A DNA stretch of 64,000 nucleotides from Hippophae tibetana (GCA_037013495.1 CM072810.1:33633843-33697842); one strand, 5' to 3'; shown: positions 52,782-64,000, counted from the stretch's first letter. A program made the numbers and translations. Notes: a model not told the origin generated them from the letters alone.

Positions 52782-53371
52782 TCAAGCAAAAGTTACCTTG
52801 CTTAAATACATAAAAATTCCTTGCGAACTTATTGTTAAATGAATCACTTGGGCAAGTATTCGAACTGCATCACTTCTATCCAATATGTTAGCCATCCACT
52901 TTCGAGGATGGAAAGAGCTTGGCTTTGTAGATATCAAGGATAGTGGTCTTAGCGAAGATCGTTTTCACACAATTGTTAGAAATGATGACTGTAATACCAA
53001 TGAAGAGAAATGGGATCTACTTTCCTAGAGAGTTACTAATTTTCTTAAATAGAATTAACCCTTTTTAGGGGTTTTATAAAAAAAATAATCCGAGCTCCAA
53101 AATGATTATTTCAATGATTTTAGAGTTGTACTACTTCCAAACAACATGAAATATTTTGCATACCACTCATATAGGTATTTGAGCTAAAAACGAAATCTAG
53201 AACTACGAAGTTGACCAAAAAGTTTCAACTCTATATCAAGCAAAAGGATGAAACTTGGAACAAATTCTAATCATGTTTTTCAAACACTATCAACTACTCG
53301 TACAATTTGGGTGGACCTATATGGAAAGGGAAATAGATTGAGAAATTCCTTACTAGCTTACCTTATCATTT
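52782..53371 (+). repeat. Diverged monomer, second copy (590 bp)
   Basis: Same subtype as 51603, one dimer (1,179 bp) downstream. Own variants are ctaaTtttctt near 53,037, acttccaaac preceded by gtactAc near 53,130, and aaaaaGtttcaac near 53,220. The matching copy in the second 13-monomer unit is 60439. Confidence 0.87.
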
Positions 53372-53909
53372 TCAAGCAAAAGTTACCTTGCTTAAATACA
53401 TGAAAAATCCTTGTGAACTTACTGTTAAATGAATGACTTGGGCAAGTATTCGAACTGCATCACTTGTCTCCAATATGTCAGCCATCCACTTAGGAGGACA
53501 CAAAGAATTTGGCTTTATAGACATCAAGGATAGTGGTCTTAGCCAAGATCTTTTTGACACAGTTTTTAGGAATGATGACTCTAATACCAATGAAGAGAAA
53601 TGGGATCTACTTTCCCAGAGAGTTACTAAATTTCTTAGATAGAATTAACCCTTTTTAGGGGTTTTAGAAAAAAATAATCATAGCTCCAAAATGATTATTT
53701 CAATGAATTTGGAGTTGTACTTCTTCCAAACAACATGAAATATTTTGCAGACCACTCATATAGGTATTTGAGCTAAAAAATAAATCTAGAACTACGAAGT
53801 TGATTAAAAAATTTGAACTCTATATCAAGCAAAAGGATGAAACTTGGAACAAATTCTAATCATGTTTTTCAAACACTATCAACTACTCGTACAATTTGGG
53901 TGGACCTAT

Positions 53910-54310
53910 AAGGAAAGGGAAGTAGATTGAGAAATTGCTTACTAGCTTACTTTATCATTTTCAAGCAAAAGTTACCTTGCTTAAATACATGAAAAATCCG
54001 TGTCAACTTACTGTTAAATGAATCACTTGGGAAAGTATTCGAACTGCATCACTTGTATCCAATATGTCAGCCATTCACTTATGAGGACACAAAGAACTTG
54101 GCTATATAGACATCAAGGATAGTGGTCTTAGCCAAGATCTTTTTGACACAATTTTTAGGAATGATGACTCTAATACCAATGAAGAGAAATGGGATCTACT
54201 TTCCTTGAGAGTTACTAAATTTCTTAGATAGAATTAACCCTTTTTAGGGGTTTTAGAAAAAAATAATCCGAGCTCCAAAATGATTATTTCAATGAATTTA
54301 GAGTTGTACT
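53910..54310 (+). repeat. Patch replaced by sequence from the next dimer
   Basis: Across this stretch copy 1 of the 13-monomer unit does not match copy 2 (61,567-61,967, diverged type). Instead it matches 55,088-55,488, which lies 1,178 bp downstream. Shared marks are ataAggaaagggaaGtag, aattGcttact, aaaatccGtgtCaac, gggAaagtattcg, ccaTtcactt and ggctAtatag. Sequence on both sides returns to matching copy 2 (taTCtgg context on the left; gtactAcTtcc and ttgcaTacc on the right). About 0.4 kb flanked by the original sequence is the pattern of gene conversion or a double exchange. Confidence 0.75.
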
Positions 54311-57300
54311 ACTTCCAAACAACATGAAATATTTTGCATACCACTCATATAGGTATTTGAGCTAAAAACGAAATCTAGAACTACGAAGTTGACCAAAAAT
54401 TTTCAACTCTATATCAAGCAAAAGGATGAAACTTGGAACAAATTCTAATCATGTTTTTCAAACACTATCAACTACTCGTACAATTTGGGTGGACCTATAT
54501 GGAAAGGGAAATAGATTGAGAAATTCCTTACTAGCTTACCTTATCATTTTCAAGCAAAAGTTACCTTGCTTAAATACATGAAAAATCCTTGTGAACTTAC
54601 TGTTAAATGAATGACTTGGGCAAGTATTTGAACTGCATCACTTGTCTCCAATATGTCAGCCATCCACTTACGAGGACACAAAGAACTTGGCTTTATAGAC
54701 ATCAAGGATAGTGGTCTTAGCGAAGATCTTTCTGACACAGTTTTTAGGAATGATGACTCTAATACCAATGAAGAGAAATGGGATCTACTTTCCCAGAGAG
54801 TTACTAAATTTCTTGGATAGAATTAACCCTTTTTAGGGGTTTTAGAAAAAAATAATCCGAGCTCCAAAATGATTATTTCAATGAATTTAGAGTTGTACTT
54901 CTTCCAAACAACATGAAATATTTTGCAGACCATTCATATAGGTATTTGAGCTAAAAAATAAATCTAGAACTACGAAGTTGACCAAAAATTTTGAACTCTA
55001 TATCCAGCAAGAGGATGAAACTTGGAACAAATTCTAATCATGTTTTTCAAACATGATCAACTACTCGTACAATTTGGGTGGACCTATAAGGAAAGGGAAG
55101 TAGATTGAGAAATTGCTTACTAGCTTACTTTATCATTTTCAAGCAAAAGTTACCTTGCTTAAATACATGAAAAATCCGTGTCAACTTACTGTTAAATGAA
55201 TCACTTGGGAAAGTATTCGAACTGCATCACTTGTATCCAATATGTCAGCCATTCACTTATGAGGACACAAAGAACTTGGCTATATAGACATCAAGGATAG
55301 TGGTCTTAGCCAAGATCTTTTTGACACAATTTTTAGGAATGATGACTCTAATACCAATGAAGAGAAATGGGATCTACTTTCCTTGAGAGTTACTAAATTT
55401 CTTAGATAGAATTAACCCTTTTTAGGGGTTTTAGAAAAAAATAATCCGAGCTCCAAAATGATTATTTCAATGAATTTAGAGTTGTACTTCTTCCAAACAA
55501 CATGAAATATTTTGCAGACCACTCATATAGGTATTTGAGCTAAAAAATAAATCTAGAACTACGAAGTTGACCAAAAATTTTGAACTCTATATCAAGCAAA
55601 ATGATGAAACTTGGAACAAATTCTAATCATGTTTTTCAAACACTATCAACTACTCGTACAATTTGGGTGGACCTATATGGAAAGGGAAATAGATTGAGAA
55701 ATTCCTTACTAGCTTACCTTATCATTTTCAAGCAAAAGTTACCTTGCTTAAATACATGAAAAATCCTTGTGAACTTACTGTTAAATGAATGACTTGGGCA
55801 AGTATTCGAACTGCATCACTTGTATCCAATATGTCAGCCATCCACTTACGAGGACACAAAGAACTTGGCTTTATAGACATCAAGGATAGTGGTCTTAGCG
55901 AAGATCTTTTTGACACAGTTTTTAGGAATGATGACTCTAATACCAATGAAGAGAAATGGGATCTACTTTCCCAGAGAGTTACTAAATTTCTTAGATAGAA
56001 TTTACCCTTTTTAGGGGTTTTAGAAAAAAATATTCCGAGCTCCAAAATGATTATTTCAATGAATTTAGAGTTGTACTTCTTCCAAACAACATGAAATATT
56101 TTGCAGACCACTCATATAGGTATTTGAGCTAAAAAATAAATCTAGAACTACGAAGTTGACCAAAAATTTTGAACTCTATATCAAGCAAAATGATGAAACT
56201 TGGAACAAATTCTAATCATGTTTTTCAAACACTATCAACTACTCGTACAATTTGGGTGGACCTATATGGAAAGGGAAATAGATTGAGAAATTCCTTACTA
56301 GCTTACCTTATCATTTCAAGCAAAAGTAACCTTGCTTAAATACATGAAAAATCCTTGTGAACTTACAGTTAAATGAATGACTTGGGCAAGTATTCGAACT
56401 ACATCAATTGTCTCCAATATGTCAGCCATCCACTTATGAGGACACAAAGAACTTGGCTTTATAGACATCAAGGATAGTGGTCTTAGCCAAGATCTTTTTG
56501 ACACAGTTTTTAGGAATGATGACTCTAATACCAATGAAGAGAAATGGGATCTACTTTCCCAGAGAGTTACTAAATTTCTTAGATAGAATTTACCCTTTTT
56601 AGGGGTTTTAGAAAAAAATATTCCGAGCTCCAAAATGATTATTTCAATGAATTTAGAGTTGTACTTCTTCCAAACAACATGAAATATTTTGCAGACCACT
56701 CATATAGGTATTTGAGCTAAAAAATAAATCTAGAACTACGAAGTTGACCAAAAATTTTGAACTCTATATCAAGCAAAATGATGAAACTTGGAACAAATTC
56801 TAATCATGTTTTTCAAACACTATCAACTACTCGTACAATTTGGGTGGACCTATATGGAAAGGGAAATAGATTGAGAAATTCCTTACTAGCTTACCTTATC
56901 ATTTTCAAGCAAAAGTTACCTTGCTTAAATACATGAAAAATCCTTGTGAACTTACTGTTAAATGAATGACTTGGGCAAGTATTCGAACTGCATCACTTGT
57001 ATCCAATATGTCAGCCATCCACTTACGAGGACACAAAGAACTTGGCTTTATAGACATCAAGGATAGTGGTCTTAGCGAAGATCTTTTTGACACAGTTTTT
57101 AGGAATGATGACTCTAATACCAATGAAGAGAAATGGGATCTACTTTCCCAGAGAGTTACTAAATTTCTTAGATAGAATTTACCCTTTTTAGGGGTTTTAG
57201 AAAAAAATATTCCGAGCTCCAAAATGATTATTTCAATGAATTTAGAGTTGTACTTCTTCCAAACAACATGAAATATTTTGCAGACCACTCATATAGGTAT

Positions 57301-59259
57301 TTGAGCTAAAAAATAAATCTAGAACTACGAAGTTGACCAAAAATTTTGAACTCTATATCAAGCAAAATGATGAAACTTGGAACAAATTCTAATCATGTTT
57401 TTCAAACACTATCAACTACTCGTACAATTTGGGTGGACCTATATGGAAAGGGAAATAGATTGAGAAATTCCTTACTAGCTTACCTTATCATTTCAAGCAA
57501 AAGTAACCTTGCTTAAATACATGAAAAATCCTTGTGAACTTACAGTTAAATGAATGACTTGGGCAAGTATTCGAACTACATCAATTGTCTCCAATATGTC
57601 TGCCATCCACTTATGAGGACACAAAGAACTTGGCTTTATAGACATCAAGGATAGTGGTCTTAGCCAAGATCTTTTTGACACAGTTTTTAGGAATGATGAC
57701 TCTAATACCAATGAAGAGAAATGGGATCTACATTCCTAGAGAGTTACTAAATTTCTTAGATAGAATTAACCCTTTTTAGGGGTTTTAGAAAAAAATAATC
57801 CGAGCTCCAAAATGATTATTTCAATGAATTTAGAGTTGTACTTCTTCCAAACAACATGAAATATTTTGCAGACCACTCATATAGGTATTTGAGCTAAAAA
57901 ATAAATCTAGAACTACGAAGTTGACCAAAAATTTTGAACTCTATATCAAGCAAAATGATGAAACTTGGAACAAATTCTAATCATGTTTTTCAAACACTAT
58001 CAACTACTCGTACAATTTGGGTGGACCTATATGGAAAGGGAAATAGATTGAGAAATTCCTTACTAGCTTACCTTATCATTTTCAAGCAAAAGTTACCTTG
58101 CTTAAATACATGAAAAATCCTTGTGAACTTACTGTTAAATGAATGACTTGGGCAAGTATTCGAACTGCATCACTTGTATCCAATATGTCAGCCATCCACT
58201 TACGAGGACACAAAGAACTTGGCTTTATAGACATCAAGGATAGTGGTCTTAGCGAAGATCTTTTTGACACAGTTTTTAGGAATGATGACTCTAATACCAA
58301 TGAAGAGAAATGGGATCTACTTTCCCAGAGAGTTACTAAATTTCTTAGATAGAATTAACCCTTTTTAGGGGTTTTAGAAAAAAATATTCCGAGCTCCAAA
58401 ATGATTATTTCAATGAATTTAGAGTTGTACTTCTTCCAAACAACATGAAATATTTTGCAGACCACTCATATAGGTATTTGAGCTAAAAAATAAATCTAGA
58501 ACTACGAAGTTGACCAAAAATTTTGAACTCTATATCCAGCAAGAGGATGAAACTTGGAACAAATTCTAATCATGTTTTTCAAACATTATCAACTACTCGT
58601 ACAATTTGGGTGGACCTGTAAGGAAAGGGCATTAGATTGAGAAATTCCTTACTAGCTTACCTTATCATTTTCAAGAAAAAGTTACCTTGCTTAAATACAT
58701 TAAAAATCCTTGTGAACTTACTGTTAAATGAATCATTTGGGCAAGTATTCGAACTGCATCACTTGTATCCAATATGTCAGCCATCCACTTACGAGGACAC
58801 AAAGAACTTGGCTTTATAGACATCAAGGATAGTGGTCTTAGCCAAGATCTTTTTAACACAGTTTTTAGGAATGATGACTCCAATACCAATGAAGAGAAAT
58901 GGGATCTACTTTCCCAGAGAGTTACTAAATTTCTTAGATAGAATTAACCCTTTTTAGGGGTTTTAGAAAAAAATAATCATAGCTCCAAAATGATTATTTC
59001 AATGAATTTGGAGTTGTACTTCTTCCAAACAACATGAAATATTTTGCAGACCACTCATATAGGTATTTGAGCTAAAAAATAAATCTAGAACTACGAAGTT
59101 GATTAAAAAATTTGAACTCTATATCAAGCAAAAGGATGAAACTTGGAACAAATTCTAATCATGTTTTTCAAACACTATCAACTACTCGTACAATTTGGGT
59201 GGACCTATCTGGAAAGGGAAGTTGATTGAGAAATTCCCAACTAGCTTACCTTATCATTT

Positions 59260-59849
59260 TCAAGCAAAAGTTACCTTGCTTAAATACATAAAAATTCCTT
59301 GCGAACTTATTGTTAAATGAATCACTTGGGCAAGTATTCGAACTGCATCACTTCTATCCAATATGTTAGCCATCCACTTTCGAGGATGGAAAGAGCTTGG
59401 CTTTGTAGATATCAAGGATAGTGGTCTTAGCGAAGATCGTTTTCACACAATTGTTAGAAATGATGACTGTAATACCAATGAAGAGAAATGGGATCTACTT
59501 TCCTAGAGAGTTACTAAATTTCTTAAATAGAATTAACCCTTTTTAGGGGTTTTATAAAAAAAAAAATCCGAGCTCCAAAATGATTATTTCAATGATTTTA
59601 GAGTTGTACTTCTTCCAAACAACATGAAATATTTTGCATACCACTCATATAGGTATTTGAGCTAAAAACGAAATCTAGAACTACGAAGTTGACCAAAAAT
59701 TTTCAACTCTATATCAAGCAAAAGGATGAAACTTGGAACAAATTCTAATCATGTTTTTCAAACACTATCAACTACTCGTACAATTTGGGTGGACCTATAT
59801 GGAAAGGGAAATAGATTGAGAAATTCCTTACTAGCTTACCTTATCATTT
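59260..59849 (+). repeat. Diverged monomer, third copy (590 bp)
   Basis: Counterpart of 51603 in the second 13-monomer unit, 7,657 bp downstream. It carries the same marks, including the longer A-run after ttttat near 59,550, which is one source of its 590-bp length. Confidence 0.87.
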
Positions 59850-60438
59850 TCAAGCAAAAGTTACCTTGCTTAAATACATGAAAAATCCTTGTGAACTTAC
59901 TGTTAAATGAATGACTTGGGCAAGTATTCGAACTGCATCACTTGTCTCCAATATGTCAGCCATCCACTTAAGAGGACACAAAGAATTTGGCTTTATAGAC
60001 ATCAAGGATAGTGGTCTTAGCCAAGATCTTTTTGACACAGTTTTTAGGAATGATGACTCTAATACCAATGAAGAGAAATGGGATCTACTTTCCCAGAGAG
60101 TTACTAAATTTCTTAGATAGAATTAACCCTTTTTAGGGGTTTTAGAAAAAAATAATCATAGCTCCAAAATGATTATTTCAATGAATTTGGAGTTGTACTT
60201 CTTCCAAACAACATGAAATATTTTGCAGACCACTCATATAGGTATTTGAGCTAAAAAATAAATCTAGAACTACGAAGTTGATTAAAAAATTTGAACTCAA
60301 TATCAAGCAAAAGGATGAAACTTGGAACAAATTCTAATCATGTTTTTCAAACACTATCAACTACTCGTACAATTTGGGTGGACCTATCTGGAAAGGGAAG
60401 TTGATTGAGAAATTCCCAACTAGCTTACCTTATCATTT

Positions 60439-61028
60439 TCAAGCAAAAGTTACTTTGCTTAAATACATAAAAATTCCTTGCGAACTTATTGTTAAATGAA
60501 TCACTTGGGCAAGTATTCGAACTGCATCACTTCTATCCAATATGTTAGCCATCCACTTTCGAGGATGGAAAGAGCTTGGCTTTGTAGATATCAAGGATAG
60601 TGGTCTTAGCGAAGATCGTTTTCACACAATTGTTAGAAATGATGACTGTAATACCAATGAAGAGAAATGGGATCTACTTTCCTAGAGAGTTACTAATTTT
60701 CTTAAATAGAATTAACCCTTTTTAGGGGTTTTATAAAAAAAATAATCCGAGCTCCAAAATGATTATTTCAATGATTTTAGAGTTGTACTACTTCCAAACA
60801 ACATGAAATATTTTGCATACCACTCATATAGGTATTTGAGCTAAAAACGAAATCTAGAACTACGAAGTTGACCAAAAAGTTTCAACTCTATATCAAGCAA
60901 AAGGATGAAACTTGGAACAAATTCTAATCATGTTTTTCAAACACTATCAACTACTCGTACAATTTGGGTGGACCTATATGGAAAGGGAAATAGATTGAGA
61001 AATTCCTTACTAGCTTACCTTATCATTT
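60439..61028 (+). repeat. Diverged monomer, fourth copy (590 bp)
   Basis: Counterpart of 52782, sharing ctaaTtttctt and aaaaaGtttcaac, with the private tactTtgc at 60,454. Confidence 0.87.
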
Positions 61029-61617
61029 TCAAGCAAAAGTTACCTTGCTTAAATACATGAAAAATCCTTGTGAACTTACTGTTAAATGAATGACTTGGGC
61101 AAGTATTCGAACTGCATCACTTGTCTCCAATATGTCAGCCATCCACTTATGAGGACACAAAGAATTTGGATTTATAGACATCAAGGATAGTGGTCTTAGC
61201 CAAGATCTTTTTGACACAGTTTTTAGGAATGATGACTCTAATACCAATGAAGAGAAATGGGATCTACTTTCCCAGAGAGTTACTAAATTTCTTAGATAGA
61301 ATTAACCCTTTTTAGGGGTTTTAGAAAAAAATAATCATAGCTCCAAAATGATTATTTCAATGAATTTGGAGTTGTACTTCTTCCAAACAACATGAAATAT
61401 TTTGCAGACCACTCATATAGGTATTTGAGCTAAAAAATAAATCTAGAACTACGAAGTTGATTAAAAAATTTGAACTCTATATCAAGCAAAAGGATGAAAC
61501 TTGGAACAAATTCTAATCATGTTTTTCAAACACTATCAACTACTCGTACAATTTGGGTGGACCTATCTGGAAAGGGAAGTTGATTGAGAAATTCCCAACT
61601 AGCTTACCTTATCATTT

Positions 61618-62207
61618 TCAAGCAAAAGTTACCTTGCTTAAATACATAAAAATTCCTTGCGAACTTATTGTTAAATGAATCACTTGGGCAAGTATTCGAA
61701 CTGCATCACTTCTATCCAATATGTTAGCCATCCACTTTCGAGGATGGAAAGAGCTTGGCTTTGTAGATATCAAGGATAGTGGTCTTAGCGAAGATCGTTT
61801 TCACACAATTGTTAGAAATGATGACTGTAATACCAATGAAGAGAAATGGGATCTACTTTCCTAGAGAGTTACTAAATTTCTTAAATAGAATTAACCCTTT
61901 TTAGGGGTTTTATAAAAAAAATAATCCGAGCTCCAAAATGATTATTTCAATGATTTTAGAGTTGTACTACTTCCAAACAACATGAAATATTTTGCATACC
62001 ACTCATATAGGTATTTGAGCTAAAAACGAAATCTAGAACTACGAAGTTGACCAAAAATTTTCAACTCTATATCAAGCAAAAGGATGAAACTTGGAACAAA
62101 TTCTAATCATGTTTTTCAAACACAATCAACTACTCGTACAATTTGGGTGGACCTATATGGAAAGGGAAATAGATTGAGAAATTCCTTACTAGCTTACCTT
62201 ATCATTT
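61618..62207 (+). repeat. Diverged monomer, fifth copy (590 bp)
   Basis: It has the full set of diverged marks. The matching place in the first 13-monomer unit (53961) does not hold this subtype but a normal one, so this copy shows what copy 1 probably held before its 53,910-54,310 patch was replaced. The alternative, that copy 2 changed, is less likely because the dimer order here is regular. Confidence 0.85.
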
Positions 62208-62783
62208 TCAAGCAAAAGTTACCTTGCTTAAATACATGAAAAATCCTTGTGAACTTACTGTTAAATGAATGACTTGGGCAAGTATTTGAACTGCATCACT
62301 TGTCTCCAATATGTCAGCCATCCACTTACGAGGACACAAAGAACTTGGCTTTATAGACATCAAGGATAGTGGTCTTAGCGAAGATCTTTCTGACACAGTT
62401 TTTAGGAATGATGACTCTAATACCAATGAAGAGAAATGGGATCTACTTTCCCAGAGAGTTACTAAATTTCTTGGATAGAATTAACCCTTTTTAGGGGTTT
62501 TAGAAAAAAATAATCCGAGCTCCAAAATGATTATTTCAATGAATTTAGAGTTGTACTTCTTCCAAACAACATGAAATATTTTGCAGACCATTCATATAGG
62601 TATTTGAGCTAAAAAATAAATCTAGAACTACGAAGTTGACCAAAAATTTTGAACTCTATATCCAGCAAGAGGATGAAACTTGGAACAAATTCTAATCATG
62701 TTTTTCAAACATGATCAACTACTCGTACAATTTGGGTGGACCTATAAGGAAAGGGAAGTAGATTGAGAAATTGCTTACTAGCT

Positions 62784-63973
62784 TACCTTATCATTTCAAG
62801 CAAAAGTAACCTTGCTTAAATACATGAAAAATCCTTGTGAACTTACAGTTAAATGAATGACTTGGGCAAGTATTCGAACTACATCAATTGTCTCCAATAT
62901 GTCAGCCATCCACTTATGAGGACACAAAGAACTTGGCTTTATAGACATCAAGGATAGTGGTCTTAGCCAAGATCTTTTTGACACAGTTTTTAGGAATGAT
63001 GACTCTAATACCAATGAAGAGAAATGGGATCTACATTCCTAGAGAGTTACTAAATTTCTTAGATAGAATTAACCCTTTTTAGGGGTTTTAGAAAAAAATA
63101 ATCCGAGCTCCAAAATGATTATTTCAATGAATTTAGAGTTGTACTTCTTCCAAACAACATGAAATATTTTGCAGACCACTCATATAGGTATTTGAGCTAA
63201 AAAATAAATCTAGAACTACGAAGTTGACCAAAAATTTTGAACTCTATATCAAGCAAAATGATGAAACTTGGAACAAATTCTAATCATGTTTTTCAAACAC
63301 TATCAACTACTCGTACAATTTGGGTGGACCTATATGGAAAGGGAAATAGATTGAGAAATTCCTTACTAGCTTACCTTATCATTTTCAAGCAAAAGTTACC
63401 TTGCTTAAATACATGAAAAATCCTTGTGAACTTACTGTTAAATGAATGACTTGGGCAAGTATTCGAACTGCATCACTTGTATCCAATATGTCAGCCATCC
63501 ACTTAAGAGGACACAAAGAATTTGGCTTTATAGACATCAAGGATAGTGGTCTTAGCCAAGATCTTTTTGACACAGTTTTTAGGAATGATGACTCTAATAC
63601 CAATGAAGAGAAATGGGATCTACTTTCCCAGAGAGTTACTAAATTTCTTAGATAGAATTAACCCTTTTTAGGGGTTTTAGAAAAAAATAATCATAGCTCC
63701 AAAATGATTATTTCAATGAATTTGGAGTTGTACTTCTTCCAAACAACATGAAATATTTTGCAGACCACTCATATAGGTATTTGAGCTAAAAAATAAATCT
63801 AGAACTACGAAGTTGATTAAAAAATTTGAACTCTATATCAAGCAAAAGGATGAAACTTGGAACAAATTCTAATCATGTTTTTCAAACACTATCAACTACT
63901 CGTACAATTTGGGTGGACCTATCTGGAAAGGGAAGTTGATTGAGAAATTCCCAACTAGCTTACCTTATCATTT
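62784..63973 (+). repeat. Junction and return to earlier subtypes
   Basis: 62796 has the deleted T, aaagtAacc, actAcatcaAttg and ctacAttcctag, matching 49836 and 57493. 63385 has gtAtcc combined with cttaAgagg and agaaTttggc, so its front end resembles 58082 and its rear resembles 59850. Its tail leads into another diverged monomer. This resembles a shortened version of the 57,493-59,260 segment with intermediate monomers removed. Confidence 0.65.
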
Positions 63974-64000
63974 TCAAGCAAAAGTTACCTTGCTTAAATA
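63974..64000 (+). repeat. Partial monomer at right edge
   Basis: These are the first 27 bp of another monomer (TCAAGCAAAAG and what follows). The preceding 60 bp carry CTATCTGG, GAAGTTGATTGAG and CCCAACTAGC, all diagnostic of the diverged monomer type at 51,603. The array therefore continues to the right and another diverged copy is starting. Confidence 0.93.

Larger units (their letters stand above)
51550..53909 (+). repeat. Dimer of diverged and normal monomers, first set
   Basis: Diverged monomers (51603, 52782) alternate with normal ones (52193, 53372) to give an HOR of about 1,179 bp. The normal partner has its own marks: cttaAgagg or cttaGgagg, agaaTttggc and a rear half with gattaaaaaatttg. 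The same arrangement occurs at 59,207-61,967 with three diverged copies. Confidence 0.82.
47650..55306 (+). repeat. Thirteen-monomer tandem duplication, copy 1 (7,657 bp)
   Basis: This block recurs immediately downstream at 7,657 bp (13 x 589). The left limit is between 47,626 (ctttatag here, ctatatag at 55,283) and 47,670, since both sides share acaAttttt and tccTTgagag. Differences found by eye are 48,893 C/T, 51,044 G/T, 52,797 C/T, 53,493 G/T and 53,513 C/A, and 54,466 T/A after a one-base shift. The exception is 53,910-54,310, where copy 1 has an unrelated subtype (see that entry). Private marks shared are gtcTgcc (49,942 / 57,600), actcAatatc (52,639 / 60,297) and ctaaTtttctt (53,037 / 60,694). 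Confidence 0.9.
55307..62783 (+). repeat. Thirteen-monomer tandem duplication, copy 2
   Basis: This is the second copy of the 7,657-bp unit. It contains the dimer pairs (55728-58081), monomers 58082 and 58671, and diverged/normal dimers from 59260 to 62207. Monomer 62208 then has agtatTtgaac and gatctttCtgac, as at 54550. Identity ends at about 62,783. There copy 2 has cttaCcttatcatttcaag with the T deletion, while copy 1 at about 55,130 has cttaCtttatcattttc. Copy 2 is therefore about 180 bp short of a full unit. Confidence 0.88.
1..64000 (+). repeat. 589-bp satellite DNA array filling the window
   Basis: Every part of the window aligns to one 589-bp unit in head-to-tail order, with no inverted copies and no foreign insertion. 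Using the conserved TCAAGCAAAAG motif (TCCAGCAAAAG in one subtype) as monomer start, monomers begin at 370, 959, 1548, 2137, 2726, 3315, 3904, 4493 and so on to 63385 and 63974: 108 full copies plus partial edges. Lengths are 589 (88 copies), 588 (11), 587 (2) and 590 (7). GC is about 33%. Neighbouring monomers differ at a few percent of sites, while some blocks several kb apart are almost identical, the usual sign of unequal exchange in a satellite. Large uninterrupted arrays like this are typical of centromeric, pericentromeric or subtelomeric heterochromatin. The monomer matches no satellite family I can name. Confidence 0.98.

Noticed and set aside
47650..62783. Assembly error as the source of the 7,657-bp duplication
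   Set aside because: Not excluded, but the copies differ at several single bases and at the 53,910-54,310 patch, which a simple artefactual duplication would not give.
1..64000. CRISPR array or bacterial repeat
   Set aside because: The unit is 589 bp with no spacer structure and no cas-like gene.
1..64000. CENP-B box
   Set aside because: I looked for the TTCG....A..CGGG core; the ATTCGAAC site lacks the CGGG half in every monomer read.
1..64000. Ribosomal intergenic spacer subrepeats
   Set aside because: No rRNA gene, GC-rich spacer or transcription start region in 64 kb.
1..64000. One long repetitive protein gene
   Set aside because: 589 is not divisible by three and each monomer has stops in all frames, so no frame continues from one monomer to the next.

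Overview
The whole 64 kb window is one uninterrupted tandem satellite array, with no convincing gene. The monomer is 589 bp and every copy lies in the same orientation. Phased on the conserved TCAAGCAAAAG / TCCAGCAAAAG motif, it holds 108 complete monomers between 370 and 63,973, with partial monomers at both edges (1-369 and 63,974-64,000). 88 monomers are exactly 589 bp, 11 are 588, 2 are 587 and 7 are 590. Where I traced them, the length changes are single-base changes in short A or T runs. GC is about one third (179 of 540 by hand count at 49,261-49,800). I see no rRNA or tRNA gene, no complete transposable element, no CRISPR array, no microsatellite tract and no unique sequence.

This points to constitutive heterochromatin of a eukaryotic chromosome (centromeric, pericentromeric, subtelomeric or a knob). 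A plant is the most likely host, because of the long AT-rich monomer and a decayed stretch in each monomer resembling a plant Ty1/copia Gag fragment. The species cannot be named from sequence alone, and I do not recognise the family.

The array is layered into higher-order repeats (HORs). (1) About 0.4-16 kb: a trimer, about 1,767 bp, that includes an almost perfect tandem duplication of eight monomers (4,712 bp; about 4.74-9.45 and 9.45-14.29 kb). (2) About 16-27.7 kb: a hexamer of 3,534-3,535 bp; copies 1 and 2 are nearly identical and copy 3 has two monomers replaced. (3) About 27.7-44 kb: mixed, mostly tetrameric blocks (about 2,355 bp) with chimeric monomers. (4) About 44-51 kb: dimers of a 588-bp and a 589-bp monomer. 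(5) About 47.65-62.78 kb: a 13-monomer, 7,657-bp unit present twice in tandem, which contains a dimer of a strongly diverged monomer and a normal one. Copy 1 carries a roughly 0.4-kb patch that looks like gene conversion. (6) 62.8 kb to the end: a new junction back into types seen earlier.

Two reading frames of 69-72 codons, one per strand, recur in many monomers. They are shared by descent within the repeat and are frequently broken by stops. The bottom-strand frame starts at TTG. 589 is not a multiple of 3, so no frame runs through the array. I treat none of them as a gene. The points most worth checking are the Gag-like relic, the layered HOR history, the conversion patch, and the telomere-like and dyad motifs repeated in the monomers.
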